Shown: piece by piece, positions 17,195-26,920 of the stretch
How the letters are laid out: each line of letters begins with the position of its first letter
How positions within the stretch are numbered: the stretch's first letter is position 1
Assembly (NCBI GenBank): GCA_000818945.1
Contig: KN805373.1
Location: 807,392-871,391, forward strand
Length of the DNA: 64,000 nucleotides
Source of the DNA: Schizochytrium sp. CCTCC M209059
Lineage: Eukaryota; Sar; Bigyra; Thraustochytrida; Thraustochytriidae
Direction of reading: 5' to 3'
The notes under the pieces: model-generated
What the model was told of the DNA's origin: nothing
The model's input: the letters and a program-made list of their open reading frames with translations, nothing else
Databases searched by the model: none
Position numbers and translations under genes: made by a program

Positions 17195-19030
17195 TCACTC
17201 GTCCCGGCGCACACGCTTAAAGTCATCATCGTTGTCATCATCGTCATCATCGTCATCCATTTCTGCCTCGCTGCGTGCACGCCTGCGACCCGTGATCCGG
17301 GGCGCCTCGGGCGCCGACGGATCGCGCGGCGGCAGTGGCGGGCGACGAATGCCTCCCCGACGACCGCGACCGCGCCGATTGTAGCCAATCGTCGTGCGGT
17401 AACCCGAAAACTTGTCGGCCTTGACGTCTGCCACGCCTGCAATGCGGATCAAAAAGAATCGCATGCCTGCGTCATCGCGCAATGGAAACGGAGCAGTGTA
17501 GTAGTTTTTGGCACGCAGCTCATCAATCTGTTCTGCAAACTCATCGACGCGAGGAAGTTCCCGAGAGAGTCCGCGCATCGCGCGTTTTGCCGTGTTTTCA
17601 TCATTAAAGACAATGTTCGCGCCGCAGTCATGGAGCCATTCGATGCGCGCTGCACCGTATTCTCCAAACCATTGCATGATGTCGGGCGTGTAGACACTAT
17701 CGAATGAACCATAAATGTGGATTGCCTCGGGACGGAGCTGCTCGTCGTCCTCTGGATCACGACGCGGCACACGGAGACCGCTCAAGTCGCGTACCACACC
17801 CTTGATCATTTCAAGATCCTCGATGACGGGAATCTCGAAGCGTTTTGCCCGCGCTTCGCGGATTTCACGGTCCTTCTCCATCATTGAGGCGAGCTCACCC
17901 CCGGCGGCTCCTTCGTCTATACCGAAGCGCTCGGCGCGCTTCCTGGCCTTTTCCTTTTCCTCGGCGGACTCCGGGTCGAAACCAGTAACAAAACCACTTG
18001 CCCCGCCGCGGACCGGGTCTCGCGCGTTCGCCTTCATTTCGGCAAGCTCCTGCGGCGTCAAAATCTCCTTGGCAAGGCTCTCCATAGAGGGCTCAATGTA
18101 TGGTTGCTCGAAACGCTGCGCCCGCTCGCGCCGCCTGGCACGTTCCTCTTCAAGCTTTTCCATGTATTTGGGCACAAACGAAGCCGGGTCGGCAGCATCG
18201 TCCATCTCCATCCCGGCCTCGACCTGGCCGACGCGCACATTGCGGAAAAAGGTAGTGTTATCCCAGGTCGTGAAAGAAATGTAGCGCGCGGCAATGGGCT
18301 CAGGATCGCGCCACGCCAGAATCAGTCCCTTGCCTGGCTCCGTGCCTACGCCGACACTCACGGTGCCTTCGTAGAGCATTGCCCAATACGGAAGAAATTC
18401 CGCCTCTGAACAGAGTCGTGGCTTGACGCTCAGTGCGCGCTCAGCATCTTGCGCCCCGCGGCGGATCACGGACTTGGTGTCTTTCCAGCCGCCCACGACG
18501 ATCTCGTACATGGGAAACACCTGGTCCGCCTCAGGCGAGAGAGCGACCACCACGTTGTCCTTGGCCTTGGCCTCGAACTGGACGACGACCTCGCCGGCCT
18601 TTCCAGAGTCCCAACTCACTTCGTCCCACTTGAGGTAGGCACCCATCACCTCGCAATACTTGAGAAGACCGGGCTCTGGCTCCAGCAAGAGGCCAGCTTC
18701 CGGGTTGTACGTGTAGCCCTCATCGCGACCGTAGCCACCGCCGCCGCCTCGTTTATCTCGTCGCCGTCCACGGCCTCGTCGGTCACGGCGGCCTTCGTGT
18801 CGCCCTTGGTGGAAGCCACCGTATCCGCCACCGTACCCGCCGTCCTCATAGTAGTGTTGGCCACCGCTGTCGCCATACGAGTTGGACTCGCGCGGCGCGC
18901 TCAAAGCACGGTCGAGGCCGGGCACTGGGCCGTCGCCGCCGTTACCGATGCCGTTGCCGCCGTCCTGGTCGTACGCCGGCGGCGCGCCAGCTTGGCTCTG
19001 GTGCGCCGCGAGGAGGCTGTCGAAGTCCAT
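17195..19030 (-). CDS. NCBP3-like nuclear cap-binding protein fused to a methyltransf_FA (FAMeT) domain
   Basis: 611 residues. After an RGG-like Gly/Arg/Tyr-rich N-terminus there is a beta-sandwich region (about 105-270) with VVALSPEADQVFPMYEIVVGGW followed by KDTKSVIRR, the signature of the farnesoic acid O-methyltransferase-type domain (PF12248). The middle carries three copies of an A-x-R-F unit (RRERAQRFEQP, ARKRAERFGI, AREARAKRFEIP), like the THO1/MOS11/CIP29 RNA-export motif. Then comes the NCBP3 domain (about 430-495): AIHIYGSFDSVYTPDIMQW followed by IEWLHDCGANIVF and the TAKRAMRGLS helix. An RRGRGRRGG basic segment and a poly-Asp tail close the protein. NCBP3 binds capped mRNA with NCBP1 and TREX in animals. 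Start 19030 is chosen because the upstream in-frame leader is Arg/Ala-rich GC filler. Nuclear mRNA export role is inferred. Confidence 0.78.
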   Translation of the reverse strand: MDFDSLLAAHQSQAGAPPAYDQDGGNGIGNGGDGPVPGLDRALSAPRESNSYGDSGGQHYYEDGGYGGGYGGFHQGRHEGRRDRRGRGRRRDKRGGGGGYGRDEGYTYNPEAGLLLEPEPGLLKYCEVMGAYLKWDEVSWDSGKAGEVVVQFEAKAKDNVVVALSPEADQVFPMYEIVVGGWKDTKSVIRRGAQDAERALSVKPRLCSEAEFLPYWAMLYEGTVSVGVGTEPGKGLILAWRDPEPIAARYISFTTWDNTTFFRNVRVGQVEAGMEMDDAADPASFVPKYMEKLEEERARRRERAQRFEQPYIEPSMESLAKEILTPQELAEMKANARDPVRGGASGFVTGFDPESAEEKEKARKRAERFGIDEGAAGGELASMMEKDREIREARAKRFEIPVIEDLEMIKGVVRDLSGLRVPRRDPEDDEQLRPEAIHIYGSFDSVYTPDIMQWFGEYGAARIEWLHDCGANIVFNDENTAKRAMRGLSRELPRVDEFAEQIDELRAKNYYTAPFPLRDDAGMRFFLIRIAGVADVKADKFSGYRTTIGYNRRGRGRRGGIRRPPLPPRDPSAPEAPRITGRRRARSEAEMDDDDDDDDNDDDFKRVRRDE

Positions 19031-19756
19031 GGCTCCGCTGTCGGCTTTGGTATATACCGCTAGCCGTCGCGCGGCTGCGCCTACTTCTCTGCAGGCTCTA
19101 CTCCCTCGAGCAGCGGCCGCGGCTCTGCGCCGTGCAGCGCCGCCGTGCAACGCGACGTAGCTCTACGCGGCACCGCGCAGTTTAGCGCGGCTGATTTTTG
19201 GCACAGCGCAGCGCAGCGCAGCTTCTCCAATCTTCAAGTTGATGACTGACAGACAGACAACCTGAGCGAGCGGCCAACAGCATCATCCACAGCCTGCGTT
19301 TGCTGGCAGTATAGTACTGGGCGCCACCATCGCGCAAGTCGCCCAAAGCGCGGAAAGACCACTTGCGTGCGGAGAATACTCCACTTACCCTCGCGGCTTC
19401 TTTCTAACGACCACCACCCCCCCCAATCAGGGCAGGCACGCAGGCTAGGCGGAACGCGGCGCCTCGCGTTGTCGCCCGAGGACTCGGGGAGAGGCCTAAC
19501 GAACGCAACGCAGTCCCTCTTCATCCATCTCAGTCAGGCGCCAGGAGCGAGCGAGCGAGCGAGCGAACCATCAAAGCCAACGGAGGTCGACGCCCGACGC
19601 CGGCGGGCAGCGGCAAGAGCAGGCCCGGCGGCAGAAGCAAGGCCTAAGGTGGCGGGCGGCCGGCCAGCTGGCCTAACCTTCGGCAAGCCCGGCCCGCGAC
19701 CTGTTAGTAGCAGCAGGAGCAGCAGCAGCCCATTCGCGCTTGGTTTTCGGCGAGTC
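19031..19756. promoter_or_regulatory. Divergent promoter region, NCBP3-like / SNF2
   Basis: Head-to-head spacer of about 0.7 kb, very GC-rich at both ends. It contains AGTATAGTACT at 19308-19318, shared exactly with the spacer at 26495, GCGCA repeats (about 19205-19220), GCGA repeats (19545-19566) and a short CA/GA tract. No TATA box was recognised with confidence. The open frame from 19367 through this region has no similarity to remodeler N-termini. Confidence 0.45.
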
Positions 19757-22630
19757 ATGAGCAAGGAGAAGGGGTCCAAGTACTTTTTGCCGCAAACGTT
19801 GCTGCAGCACGGCGGCGTCGTGGACGACGAGGACGACGAGGACGGGGTGGCGAACGCAGTCTTCGAGAAGATAGAAGCCTCCGGCAAACCGAAGAGGCCT
19901 CGCGACGCCGGAAGGCACGCCAGTCTGCTGGGCCGCGTCATTGGGGCCAGGAGCCCGCAAAACCAGAGGCTCAACGAAGACGGAGGCGTCCAGGAAAAGC
20001 CCAAGCCCCGCTCGCAGGCTATTGCCAAACACCCTACCTCACGCCGCGTCACAGCGTCTCCCATGGCAGGTGTATCGGACTCCTCTTCGGATTCGGAGGT
20101 CGACCTCGACATACTTGCAAGCAGCAACAGCAAGACCACCGCCGCGCACAAAGGTAAGATTCTCAAGAAAAAGAAGAAGCACACCAAGGAGAGCACGAGC
20201 AAACGTGCCAGCAGCCCCTATGCAATTGGGAAGCGTCAGTTCCGTGACCTTGAATCGTCTTCATCAGAGGATGAGGAAGACGGGCTGGGCGACGGGAGGA
20301 CCAAGGTCGTGCGTGCAAGTGGAGGCGGCAAGAAACTCGTTCGCAAAGGCCGCACCCTCGAAAAAAGGGGCGCCTCCGAAAAGAATGCGAAACGCCTGCG
20401 CAGATCAGGTACAAGCGGTTCCGGAAACAAGGCTGCGAAATCCCGTAAAACAAGTAAAACAAGTGTCGTCGAGATCGTAGACAGCGACGACAGCGATGTC
20501 GTCCAGATGGACTCCGACGCCGAAGAGGATGCTCTCGACGTTCTCGAGCGACGTGCCGAGGCTATCATGGACGTTGCTTCGTCTGATTCGGAGTCTGATT
20601 CTGATGCTGAGTCTGACCAAGATGATGAGGAGGAGGACGACGATGACGATGGTGACGAACAAAGAGGGAATGGAAACGACGACGACATCGACGAGAATGT
20701 CAGCGGGGACGATAGCGACAGCGAGCATCGCGAGGTGCGGTCCATGTTCGATAATTGTGAGGCCATCTCGAAGCGATTGGCAAAGAGTGTGCGAGAAATG
20801 CACCTTGACGACAATTCTGCGGAAGGCAAAGCACGTGCGAAAAAGATGCAGCTCGTAAGTCGCGAAAATGCGGATGAACTCTTTCCTGAGAATTTCTCGC
20901 TCAAGGACTACCAGCTCGTTGGCCTCAATTGGCTGCGTCTTCTCTACTCCCAGGACCTGAACGGAATTCTCGCCGATGAAATGGGCCTTGGTAAAACGGT
21001 ACAGGCCATCGCGATTCTTGCATGGCTGCGCAAGACTCAGGGAACCTCGGGGCCTCATCTCGTGGTCGCTCCCGGATCCACGCTGGAGAACTGGCGCCGC
21101 GAAGTGCAACGCTGGATTCCGTGGGCCCGCACGGAAGTCTACCACGGTCTGCAGGCCGACCGCAATGAAATGATTGCCCGGCTTGAGCGTGGCGCGCGAA
21201 AGAATCCCCAGGTTGATGTCATCATCACCACGTACACATACTTTGAGCGCGACTCCTCGACGGCCGACCGCGCCTTTCTTGGTAAATTCAACTTTGAGTA
21301 CATTATATACGACGAGGCCCACGGCCTCAAGAACATGAACTCGGCCCGCTACCGCCGTCTCGTCCGTCTCTCGTCCCGGAGACGTCTTCTTCTCAGCGGA
21401 ACGCCCGTGCAAAACAATTTGCAAGAACTCCTGGCTCTCATGTCGTTTTGCATGCCCAAAGTCTTCAACGCCTCGAGCGAGCGCCTCACGGACTACTTTA
21501 ACGATGCTGACAATCGCGGGCAGACCTCGATCGCCCGCATCCGCGATGCCATGCGGCCGTTTGTGCTGCGCCGTCTCAAGGCAGACGTTCTTGGACAGCT
21601 TAGTCCCAAAATCGAGGATGTCCAACTGCTTGAGATGGCTGACGTTCAGCGAAAGGTATACGGCGAGATCATCGATGCCTACCGGCAAAAGAAATCGGAT
21701 GCTCGCTCCGGCAGGCGGAGCCGTGCGACCGATTCGGCGACGACCCACTTCTTTTCGCAGCTGCGCAAGGCAGCAAATCACCCGCTTCTTGTGCGCCAGT
21801 ACTTTGGCAAGTCTGCAGAAGACAGCCCTGACGGTGTGAGCCGCCCTCTTCCTCGCTTTGTTGAGCTCTGCGACCGTGTCAAGGCCTTTGGCCCTGCCGC
21901 CTCGGTGCGCATGATCGAAAAGGAAATCAACACGTACTCGGACTGGGATTTTCACCTTCTCGCGCTCGAGTTCGGCTCGCGCAATGCCGAGCTCCGTGGC
22001 ATGGCGCTACCTCAAGAGGCGCTTTGGACTTCGAGCAAAGCCTTGCGTCTGCGCGAGCTCTTGCCTAAACTCGTCGAAGAAAAGCACCGCTTTCTCATCT
22101 TCTCGCAGTGGACCACTCTTCTCGATGTCATTGAGGAGATGCTCGGGGCATTGAATATCACCTTTGTTCGCTTTGATGGGTCGACTGCCGTCGGTGATCG
22201 TCAAGAAATCATTGACAGCTATAACACGGACATGTCCATCTCTGCTTGCCTGCTCAGTACACGGGCCGGTGGCATGGGTGTGAATCTTACCTCTGCTGAC
22301 ACAGTTATTCTTCATGATCTCGACTGGAGCCACGCCACGGATCGCCAGGCCGAAGATCGCTGCCATCGCATCGGTCAGACAAAGCCGGTGCGCATCATCA
22401 AGCTCGTCACGCGCGAAACGGTGGACCAGAACATTCTTCAAATCCAGACACGTAAGAAGCATCTAGAGGCGGCTTTGCTCATTAGCAGTTCGGGGCCCAA
22501 TTCGCAGCAGACGCAACGCGTCGTCTCCCAAGACGACGATATTGACGTTACGGGTGGCCCCGATGCCGAGCTCGAGGCCGCACTCGCGAATGATCTTGAC
22601 CCCATCAGTATCATCATGAATAGGCTCTAA
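19757..22630 (+). CDS. SNF2-family chromatin remodeler, Fun30/SMARCAD1 type
   Basis: 957 residues from MSKEKGSKYF. N-terminal 370 residues are disordered, with repeated Ser/Asp/Glu acidic patches (DSDDSDVVQMDSDAEED and others) and Lys-rich stretches. Helicase core: LKDYQLVGLNWL, motif I ADEMGLGKTVQ, motif Ia HLVVAPGSTLENW, motif II DEAHGLKN, motif III LLSGTPVQNN, and in lobe 2 FLIFSQWTTLLDVIEEML, STRAGGMGVNLTSAD, motif VI DRCHRIGQTKPV. SMARCAD1/Fun30 proteins slide or evict nucleosomes at heterochromatin and DNA ends; the short lobe-2 insertion and sequence around motif V fit that group better than ISWI/CHD. Yeast Fun30 has DEGH in motif II whereas this reads DEAH. No CUE domain was recognised in the N-terminus. 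AATAAA at 22747 is a possible poly(A) signal. Confidence 0.88.
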   Translation: MSKEKGSKYFLPQTLLQHGGVVDDEDDEDGVANAVFEKIEASGKPKRPRDAGRHASLLGRVIGARSPQNQRLNEDGGVQEKPKPRSQAIAKHPTSRRVTASPMAGVSDSSSDSEVDLDILASSNSKTTAAHKGKILKKKKKHTKESTSKRASSPYAIGKRQFRDLESSSSEDEEDGLGDGRTKVVRASGGGKKLVRKGRTLEKRGASEKNAKRLRRSGTSGSGNKAAKSRKTSKTSVVEIVDSDDSDVVQMDSDAEEDALDVLERRAEAIMDVASSDSESDSDAESDQDDEEEDDDDDGDEQRGNGNDDDIDENVSGDDSDSEHREVRSMFDNCEAISKRLAKSVREMHLDDNSAEGKARAKKMQLVSRENADELFPENFSLKDYQLVGLNWLRLLYSQDLNGILADEMGLGKTVQAIAILAWLRKTQGTSGPHLVVAPGSTLENWRREVQRWIPWARTEVYHGLQADRNEMIARLERGARKNPQVDVIITTYTYFERDSSTADRAFLGKFNFEYIIYDEAHGLKNMNSARYRRLVRLSSRRRLLLSGTPVQNNLQELLALMSFCMPKVFNASSERLTDYFNDADNRGQTSIARIRDAMRPFVLRRLKADVLGQLSPKIEDVQLLEMADVQRKVYGEIIDAYRQKKSDARSGRRSRATDSATTHFFSQLRKAANHPLLVRQYFGKSAEDSPDGVSRPLPRFVELCDRVKAFGPAASVRMIEKEINTYSDWDFHLLALEFGSRNAELRGMALPQEALWTSSKALRLRELLPKLVEEKHRFLIFSQWTTLLDVIEEMLGALNITFVRFDGSTAVGDRQEIIDSYNTDMSISACLLSTRAGGMGVNLTSADTVILHDLDWSHATDRQAEDRCHRIGQTKPVRIIKLVTRETVDQNILQIQTRKKHLEAALLISSSGPNSQQTQRVVSQDDDIDVTGGPDAELEAALANDLDPISIIMNRL

Positions 22631-23337
22631 AGCGCAAGGTATCCTTACTAAAAAAATTCCAAAGATCTTGCGAATGCGCCGCACCATCCGTCAACTCGTG
22701 TTGAGAAGGAAAAGCCAAAAACGCGAAATGAAATGAAAAGACACGAAATAAATTATGGAATAAAATGATGACTTTTCCTTTGCAAGCTTGCTGCGAAAAG
22801 TGCAAAGACTCTTCGTTTTCCGTCCACGTTTTTGCTCTCGCCACACGCAAGGCTGCCGACTAACAGCCTGTTACGCACTGGATTTTCTCGTTTTTCAATT
22901 TCTTTGACTCTTTCAAGTTGTTTGTTCTCACCCTGGGCCTCGCCTCACTTCTGCGCCCTTTTTTTTTTTCTTTTCTTTTTTTCAGACCTTCTATTGCAGC
23001 TTCGCGCGGCGCAGAGACGGGCAGCGCGGAGCGGAGTCTGCAACAAGCGTACGCGGAGGAGACGGCGGCAGGAAACGGGTCTCTGCTCCCTCTTTCCTTT
23101 CCTGAATCGTGTCGGCGTAGGAATACACAAGGTGCCTGGCCAATCGGGCGAGCTTGGTGTTGAGCGGCTGCCCGCCTTTCAATTCGCAAGTCGCAACGCG
23201 AGTCAAGCCCGCGGGCCGCGTTGACGTAGGTCGCACGGGGTTCGAGGGGCTGTCTATCTTGTCTTGCTGCTCGTGCGGAGCCCGCGCGCAGTGAAGCAAG
23301 CAAACAAGTAAGCAAGGCGCAGCTTGTTGAGGAGAGA
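22631..23337. other. Intergenic region between SNF2 and SmD2
   Basis: 3' UTR of the remodeler then promoter/leader of SmD2. Contains T-rich runs (22960-22982), CAAG-like repeats just before the SmD2 ATG, and AATAAA at 22747. A long antisense frame crosses it but has no protein-like character. Confidence 0.6.
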
Positions 23338-23676
23338 ATGGCTGCCGTTGTCGCCAGCGCCAACAATGGCAATGTAAACGAGGATAAAGACATGGTCACG
23401 AGCGGGCCCCTCTCCGTTCTTATGCACAGCGTCAAAAGCGGAACCCAGGTTTTGATCAGCCTGCGTAATAACCACAAACTGCTTGCAAGAGTCAAAGCTT
23501 TCGACAGGCATTGCAACATGGTCCTTGAGGACGTGCTCGAAATGTGGACCGAGGCTCCAAAGCAAGGCAAAGGTGTTGCTCGCGCCAAAGCCGTGGAGAA
23601 GGACCGTAAGATTAGCAAACTTTTTCTTCGCGGTGACTGTGTGATTATGGTTGTCAAGAATCCACAGGCAGCATAA
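23338..23676 (+). CDS. SNRPD2: Small nuclear ribonucleoprotein Sm D2
   Basis: Core spliceosomal Sm protein of 112 residues, matching the family's usual 105-120. The Sm1 motif reads GPLSVLMHSVKSGTQVLISL followed by RNNHKLLARVKAFDRHCNMVLEDV, and Sm2 reads KLFLRGDCVIMVVKN. The D2-type insert between the motifs (WTEAPKQGKGVARAKAVEKD) is present. SmD2 pairs with SmD1 in the heptameric ring on U1, U2, U4 and U5 snRNA, so a working spliceosome is expected and is consistent with the introns found elsewhere in the window. Start 23338 is the only sensible ATG. Confidence 0.97.
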   Translation: MAAVVASANNGNVNEDKDMVTSGPLSVLMHSVKSGTQVLISLRNNHKLLARVKAFDRHCNMVLEDVLEMWTEAPKQGKGVARAKAVEKDRKISKLFLRGDCVIMVVKNPQAA

Positions 23677-24193
23677 TAAACTTTTAACCATGTTCTTCTA
23701 GCAAGCTCCGCACGAACGAACACACAAGAGAACGATCGACTACTGATGAGGCCCGGGAAGCTAGCTCGTTTTCTGGCTGCGACAGGATTCAGAGCAGAGG
23801 CAAGGCCGCAACTTGGCGGAGGCGAGGTACAGTGGATGCAAGAAAGCTTTGCCACTTTTTCGCAAGGAAGAGAAGAGAAGCGAAGAGAAGAGAGGAGGAA
23901 GCCCGCGTCGCGACATCTCCAACTTTCTCTGAAGTCGCCCAATGGCTCACCGCGACTACTTTGATCATATGGCAAATGCCCAAAACCAAACAGGGCAAAT
24001 GGACACATCGGCCACAGTAGTAGGTTTCTTTCCTTTCTTTTGAAGAAGCAAGGTAAAATGAAAGATTTTTTAAGAGGCATGACTTGACTTTCTTTTCTTA
24101 ACATCAAGTAAACGCTGAGATTGTAGAGCTTTGATGTAGGACTGCCGTGGATGCCTTGCTTGCCTCGCTGCCTTGCCTTGACTCCTTTTGAGA
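23677..24193. other. Convergent intergenic region SmD2 / P450
   Basis: Tail-to-tail spacer with a GAAGAGAA purine-rich stretch (23865-23900). I see no gene or RNA. Confidence 0.65.
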
Positions 24194-25828
24194 TTAGATT
24201 TTCGCCACGCCACCGGTGCGCGGGATGGCACGCACGTAAAGTCCATCCTTGGGCCCAAGAGTCCCAATATTGATGCTGATCTCCGCGACCGATTTGCCTG
24301 CGGAGGGCGGAGCAAGCTCGAAAGTGAATCTGCTCAAGAAACTCACAAGGATGGTGCGCGCCTCGAGCAGAGCAAAGGCTTTGCCAATGCAGTCGCGAGG
24401 ACCAAATGTGAAGGGGCAAAACCGATGCGAAGCTGGATTGTAGGCCTTGAAGTTCTCTTGCGCGCCCCACATCTCCTCGGGAAGCCAATCGCGATCCGGG
24501 TTGAAGCTTTCGCAGTCATCACCCCAAAGTTTGGCATTGTGATGCAGATTCCATACGGGCAAAACAAATGATACCCCTTTGGGCACCCTGATCTCCTTGC
24601 CGTCGGCACCGTGAATCGTGTCCGCAAACATCGTCTCCCGAAATGTGCCGTTGGGCACAGAGGGCGCAAGGCGGAGGGTTTCAAGGATGACCTTTTTCAT
24701 CTCGACCAGTTCAGGAAGGTGTTCGTAGGTAATTCCATCCTTGTGGCGTGCAAGGAAGTCGTCGACCTCGACCTGCAAGCGCTTCTGCCACTTCGGATAC
24801 TGGCAGAGGTAGTACACGATGTGAGTGAGAAGATTTGCCGTGGTGTCGTGTCCCGCAAAGCTCAGCGTGCTCGCGTTATCGCGCGCCACCTTTTTCGCGT
24901 CGAATTGAGCGTTCATCGGGCAAAAGTCCGCCATGCGTGCAGTAAGAGGTCCCTTAATGTTTTTGTGCGGGTCCTCCATCGCCTCTGAAGCTCCCACGCG
25001 CCCCTGCTCTTGGCTTCGAGCGACAAGCGTATTCGAGTATTCCTGCACAACACGACGGGCTTTGCCCCGCAAGCGCGCAGCCTCCAGCGGCGGGCCGTCG
25101 AGCGTCAGCGCCTCCTTAAAGGCTGCGCGCAGGGGCACATTTGTCTCCTCCATGCGTTCCTCGGACTCTCCAAAGAGCGCTAATTGCAGCTGTGCCATGG
25201 TCTCAAAGAGGAAGAGCTCGTTGATGTTGAAGACGCCACGGCCGTCCTCGGACAGTCCCGTGAGTTTTTGCTTGGCCGCGTATTCGGCGCGCGATACGGA
25301 AATATCGAAAATCTTACTGAGCGAGGCCTCGGGGAGAAAGGCCTCAATGAGGTGCTCTCGCTGCTCGCGCCAGTGGTCAACATCACGTGTCGCCAGCACG
25401 CCATCGCCGAGAAATGCAATTCCGTACGTTTCTGCTTTGCGGACATGAGTGCGCGCCATGCGCATGCAGTCATCCGGATGCGCGATGACCAGCATGTAGT
25501 CAATGTAAGGCATTGACCCCTTGGGGATCACCGCGGTGGGGAACAAAATATTGGTGCCCGGATCCCCCTTGCCGGCGCGCTTGCTCCAGTCGAACCAGAA
25601 CTCGTGCAGCTTGCCGGATCGCGCAGCACGCTGCATGGCCAGCATTGCATTGTCTTTGCCCAGCTCGCGGACGGGTCCAGGCAACGCTGCGGCCAAGGCC
25701 TCGCGTTCGGCCTCGCTCGTCTTATCCTCGAGCATCGACAGCAGCTCCTGCACGCCCTGGACGCCCGCCCCTGTGCTCTCTGCGCCCGTGCTAGACCCGG
25801 CCGTGGGGCTCGGGGTCACGCTGCTCAT
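24194..25828 (-). CDS. Cytochrome P450 monooxygenase
   Basis: Haem-thiolate monooxygenase of 544 residues. I-helix oxygen-binding motif FAGHDTTANLL, K-helix ETLRLAP (ExxR), PERF-like FNPDRDWLPE, and the haem loop FTFGPRDCIGKAF with the Cys ligand near residue 480 are all present. Spacing is normal and the C-terminus complete. The N-terminus lacks a long hydrophobic anchor, which is unusual for microsomal P450s and may mean a soluble or organellar enzyme. The in-frame ATG at 25918 adds a 30-residue R/H-rich leader and 26026 adds repeat-encoded sequence; 25828 (MSSVTPSP) is preferred. Substrate cannot be told; the general layout recalls the CYP3/CYP4/CYP97 side of the family. Confidence 0.9.
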   Translation of the reverse strand: MSSVTPSPTAGSSTGAESTGAGVQGVQELLSMLEDKTSEAEREALAAALPGPVRELGKDNAMLAMQRAARSGKLHEFWFDWSKRAGKGDPGTNILFPTAVIPKGSMPYIDYMLVIAHPDDCMRMARTHVRKAETYGIAFLGDGVLATRDVDHWREQREHLIEAFLPEASLSKIFDISVSRAEYAAKQKLTGLSEDGRGVFNINELFLFETMAQLQLALFGESEERMEETNVPLRAAFKEALTLDGPPLEAARLRGKARRVVQEYSNTLVARSQEQGRVGASEAMEDPHKNIKGPLTARMADFCPMNAQFDAKKVARDNASTLSFAGHDTTANLLTHIVYYLCQYPKWQKRLQVEVDDFLARHKDGITYEHLPELVEMKKVILETLRLAPSVPNGTFRETMFADTIHGADGKEIRVPKGVSFVLPVWNLHHNAKLWGDDCESFNPDRDWLPEEMWGAQENFKAYNPASHRFCPFTFGPRDCIGKAFALLEARTILVSFLSRFTFELAPPSAGKSVAEISINIGTLGPKDGLYVRAIPRTGGVAKI

Positions 25829-26259
25829 CTCGCGATGCCCAAGAGCGCTCGCTGCGCCGTCTCGACGTCTCGTTTCCGTCGGGGCGAGATGCCGTGACAA
25901 CTTCTCCAGGCGTTGCATCGTCTGCGTCGCCGCGTATCGGCGGTCGCCTCGCCTCGATTCGCCTTGATCTGGCCTTGCCTCGCCGTGCCGTGCCTCGCCT
26001 TGCCTCGCCTCCGCGCCGCGCCGCACCGCGCCGTAGTAGTTGGGGTACGTACTGCGTGTCTGTGCTAGCTGAGTGATACAGCACGTGCACCAACGGGACT
26101 CCTCCGCCCCTGTGAAGACCGTGGCGCTCCCAGCCTATATACAGGCTAGCTCAATGTGGGACTTGGTCGGGTCTTGACTTGACTTGACTTGACTTTAGCT
26201 GATGCTGGGAATTAGTCCCAGGCGATCAAGTCTCTTTTCTCGCCGGGCTCGCTCGCTGT

Positions 26260-26302
<43 letters not shown>

Positions 26303-26920
26303 ATAGCTGCCTCAATTTCTCGCACCTCCGTTCTCGGTCTGCTGCCGCTGCCGAGCGCCGCAGCCGGCCGAGAAAGGGCGCCCGTCGGCCTGCACGCAGC
26401 TGCAGCTAGCAACTTGAAAGCAAGCGCATTTTGCCTCCGCGTCCACTTTGCGCGGCGAGTTTGCGCAGCGGCCCAACCCGCCATACTATGTATAGTATAG
26501 TACTAAAAGGCCTGTCTGTACGAGTAGCCTAGTCTACGGTTAGCAGTTGCCTAACCTCAGGGCCTCCGAAGCTGTTGTCGCGCAGAGACGCCAACAACCG
26601 TTCTCGCCGACGCAATACGGACAAGGAGGATCTTGGTTTGGCGAAGCCCCTCGCATTGTCCGCCACCTCTTCTTCGAGGAAAAGAAAACTTGGCAGCACA
26701 GGAGAGCAAGCAGCAACGGGTCGTGTCTCCTCAAAGAGAAGCGAACCGGCAAGATTGTGACGGTGATTGTTGTTGTAGTGTTAAGCCTAGACCAGTCGAA
26801 AATGAGGTTGCCGTGCAAGGTCGCCTGCGCAAAATGAATAATTCGCTTTCTTACAGACGGCTGAACGACTCAAGATAAGGAAAAAAGGAGAAAAGAGTGC
26901 GCGGGCTGCGCAGCGTCCGT
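25829..26920. promoter_or_regulatory. P450 upstream region and CDC27 3' flank
   Basis: About 1.1 kb. From the P450 start outward: a CGCCTTGCCTCGCC-type pyrimidine-rich leader (25950-26030), a (TTGAC)n run at 26173-26195, a perfect (CTGG)n array at 26261-26302 and AGTATAGTACTAAAA at 26495-26509. Small frames here match no family. Confidence 0.5.
26261..26302. repeat. (CTGG)n tetranucleotide array
   Basis: Ten perfect copies ending in CTATAGC. Lies upstream of the P450 gene. Confidence 0.93.

Noticed and set aside
20405..21955. 516-residue minus-strand frame inside the SNF2 gene
   Set aside because: Pure shadow of a strongly conserved helicase on the other strand.
22860..24488. 542-residue minus-strand frame over SmD2
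   Set aside because: Antisense to SmD2 and P450 sequence, no domain pattern, odd composition.
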